DNA of 64,000 nt from Membranihabitans maritimus (GTDB lineage: Bacteria; Bacteroidota; Bacteroidia; Chitinophagales; Saprospiraceae), in NCBI RefSeq assembly GCF_021729145.1, contig NZ_JAJSLW010000009.1, positions 62,001-126,000 on the forward strand. The letters are read 5' to 3'. Every line of letters begins with the position of its first letter. Position 1 is the first letter of the stretch. Shown here in pieces: positions 62,813-64,000 of the stretch. The position numbers and the translations under genes were made by a program. A model generated the notes under the pieces. That model was not told the DNA's origin. It was given only the letters and a program-made list of their open reading frames with translations, and did not search any database.

Positions 62813-63445
62813 ATGAAATCATGGATTATAGGAATATCTGGTGGAAGTGGTTCTGGAAAAAGCGTATTTCTCGAGGATCTGAAAAATTCATTTGCAGAGG
62901 AGGAAGTATGTTTTGTTTCTCAGGACAATTACTATAAAAGAAGGGAAGTCCAAAAGGAAGACCGTAATGGGATTAAAAATTTTGACCTTCCGTTCAGTAT
63001 CCAATTAGATGAGTTTACGGATGATCTTCGTAAATTGCAAAGGGGTGAAACGGTATCCAGGAATGAATATACCTTCAATAACCCAAAAGCAAAAAGTCGA
63101 GAACTAAAGTTTGTACCCGCTCCTGTTATTGTTGCTGAGGGATTATTTTTATTTTCACATGCACCAGTATGGGATATCCTGGATTTGTCAATCTTTATTA
63201 ATGCTACGGATAGCCAGAGACTATCCAGAAGAATTATCAGGGACCAAATGGAAAGAAACTATCCACTTAAAGATGTTCTTTATCGATACGAACACCATGT
63301 ATTCCCTGCCTATAAAGCTTACATAGAACCTTATTATGATAAAGTTGATATGGTAATTAATAACACCACCAGATATGATTCCGGTTTGGATGTTGTAAAA
63401 CTTTATATTAAACAAAAAATAAAGGATTCTTCAGGGAGTAAATAG
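62813..63445 (+). CDS. udk: Uridine kinase
   Basis: 210 residues. Salvages uridine/cytidine by phosphorylation. Walker A GISGGSGSGKS at residues 6-16, the DNYYKR loop after it, FDLPFSIQLDEF, and RDQMERNYPLKDVLYRYE (near 140-157). A TATATTTG box lies at 62718. Paired head to head with the nucleoside transporter gene. Confidence 0.92.
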   Translation: MKSWIIGISGGSGSGKSVFLEDLKNSFAEEEVCFVSQDNYYKRREVQKEDRNGIKNFDLPFSIQLDEFTDDLRKLQRGETVSRNEYTFNNPKAKSRELKFVPAPVIVAEGLFLFSHAPVWDILDLSIFINATDSQRLSRRIIRDQMERNYPLKDVLYRYEHHVFPAYKAYIEPYYDKVDMVINNTTRYDSGLDVVKLYIKQKIKDSSGSK

Positions 63446-63709
63446 GTGTTGTATGAAGCCAGGGGTATTTCAAAAAATTCATCCAATACAATTTATTAAT
63501 AAAAGTGTATTCAAAGCTAATTTTAGGCCAAGCACACATTGCAAGAAATAGGCTGAATTTATATACATTCTTTTTAATGCCATTCTGCTTCGCAAATCTT
63601 ATCTCTGATTAATTTTAATAGTTGAAAAATTGTCAGTATAATTACTTTCCCTTTTTAAAAATGGTATTATTTTTTATATTGTATTTCAATAAAATAGCAA
63701 TTTTCTTAT

Positions 63710-64000
63710 ATGAATGGAAATATAAATTCTAGACGAAAATTTATTAAGACTTCAGCTGGTTTAACGGCTGCCAGTGCATTTATTTCACCTTTTAACATCA
63801 TAAATAAATTTAATATAGTAATGGATATAAAATTAGGCCATGGTGATCACACCTATAAAGTGATTAAAGGTTGGGGGATACTCGACGCAGGGAAGAATCC
63901 AGTAAACGATTGCCATGAAATGGTGCAGGACAGTAAGGGAAGACTGATATTACTCACTAATGAAACAAAAAATAACATTATAATATATGATAAATCTGGA
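63710..64000 (+). CDS. Tat-exported protein, N-terminal part (possible beta-propeller)
   Basis: Starts at ATG 63710 and runs off the right edge (97 residues seen). The N-terminus SRRKFIKTSAGLTAAS is a twin-arginine signal peptide. The visible mature part (YKVIKGWGILDAGKNPVNDCHEMVQD, split, SKGRLILLTNETKNNIIIYDKSG) looks like the first blade of an NHL/6-bladed propeller or an SMP-30-like domain. Export in a folded state is implied. Function not visible. Confidence 0.65.
   Translation, partial: MNGNINSRRKFIKTSAGLTAASAFISPFNIINKFNIVMDIKLGHGDHTYKVIKGWGILDAGKNPVNDCHEMVQDSKGRLILLTNETKNNIIIYDKSG

Noticed and set aside
1-64000. CRISPR array, prophage or insertion sequence
   Set aside because: No regularly spaced repeats, cas genes, phage structural genes or transposase frames were seen. 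The only repeats are isolated hairpins and one 17-bp duplication.

Overview
The window is a chromosomal stretch of a Bacteroidota bacterium. The evidence is direct. There is a SusC-type receptor and a TonB-receptor/DUF4249 pair. Many lipoproteins end their signal peptide in a Cys. There is a PorE-like OmpA lipoprotein, a fused SecDF, a compact hisGDCBHAF(IE) operon and several TAnnTTTG promoter boxes of the Bacteroidota type. Base composition is AT-rich and ribosome binding sites are mostly unrecognisable. A relative of Saprospirales or other environmental Bacteroidota is plausible, but genus cannot be read from the sequence. No rRNA, CRISPR array, prophage or intact insertion sequence is visible; the only mobile-type gene is an HNH/AP2 protein at 54482.

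Layout. 1-5800 holds outer-membrane and lipoprotein genes: a truncated SusC-like receptor, a frameshifted 6-bladed beta-propeller lipoprotein, a DUF4249/TonB-receptor pair and a small lipoprotein. 5830-8150 holds a tiny membrane protein and rpoN, followed by about 600 bp with no recognisable gene. 8153-15584 is the histidine operon, preceded by a complete attenuation leader (promoter, 16-residue leader peptide with five His codons, antiterminator and terminator). 15600-16000 is a cluster of inverted repeats. 16009-23972 (minus strand) carries a secreted sugar-isomerase-like protein, mutS, a methyltransferase, purB and ppk1. 24490-27345 (minus) is a probable four-gene module: two lipoproteins, an ECF-type sigma factor and a membrane protein that looks like an anti-sigma factor fused to an outer-membrane-type domain. 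27742-31390 carries pyrophosphatase, corA, and a pabC/pabB-like pair. 31840 is tRNA-Glu.

32106-43861: gapdh, then on the minus strand a beta-lactamase-family protein and an NlpC/P60 peptidase, murB, an ABC exporter, ferritin and a small phosphatase. These are followed by trkA-trkH (plus) with a LysM/BON protein facing them. 44172-55015: secDF, the PorE-like lipoprotein, a beta-barrel, a membrane-anchored nuclease with a HerA-like ATPase, a thioredoxin-like protein, ribD, and the HNH/AP2 gene. 55024-64000: a cysteine desulfurase, glmM, a PAP2 phosphatase, a beta-barrel, mnmA, a lipoprotein, rimM, a nucleoside transporter facing uridine kinase, and the start of a Tat-exported protein.

The most striking element is the his leader at 8153-8321. 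Its geometry fits ribosome-mediated transcription attenuation. Other items worth checking are the single-G frameshift at 1032-1037, the apparently catalytically dead HNH/AP2 protein, the sigma/anti-sigma module, the beta-lactamase with what looks like a leftover GH3 tail, and a hairpin at 29734 oriented to end an unannotated plus-strand transcript.
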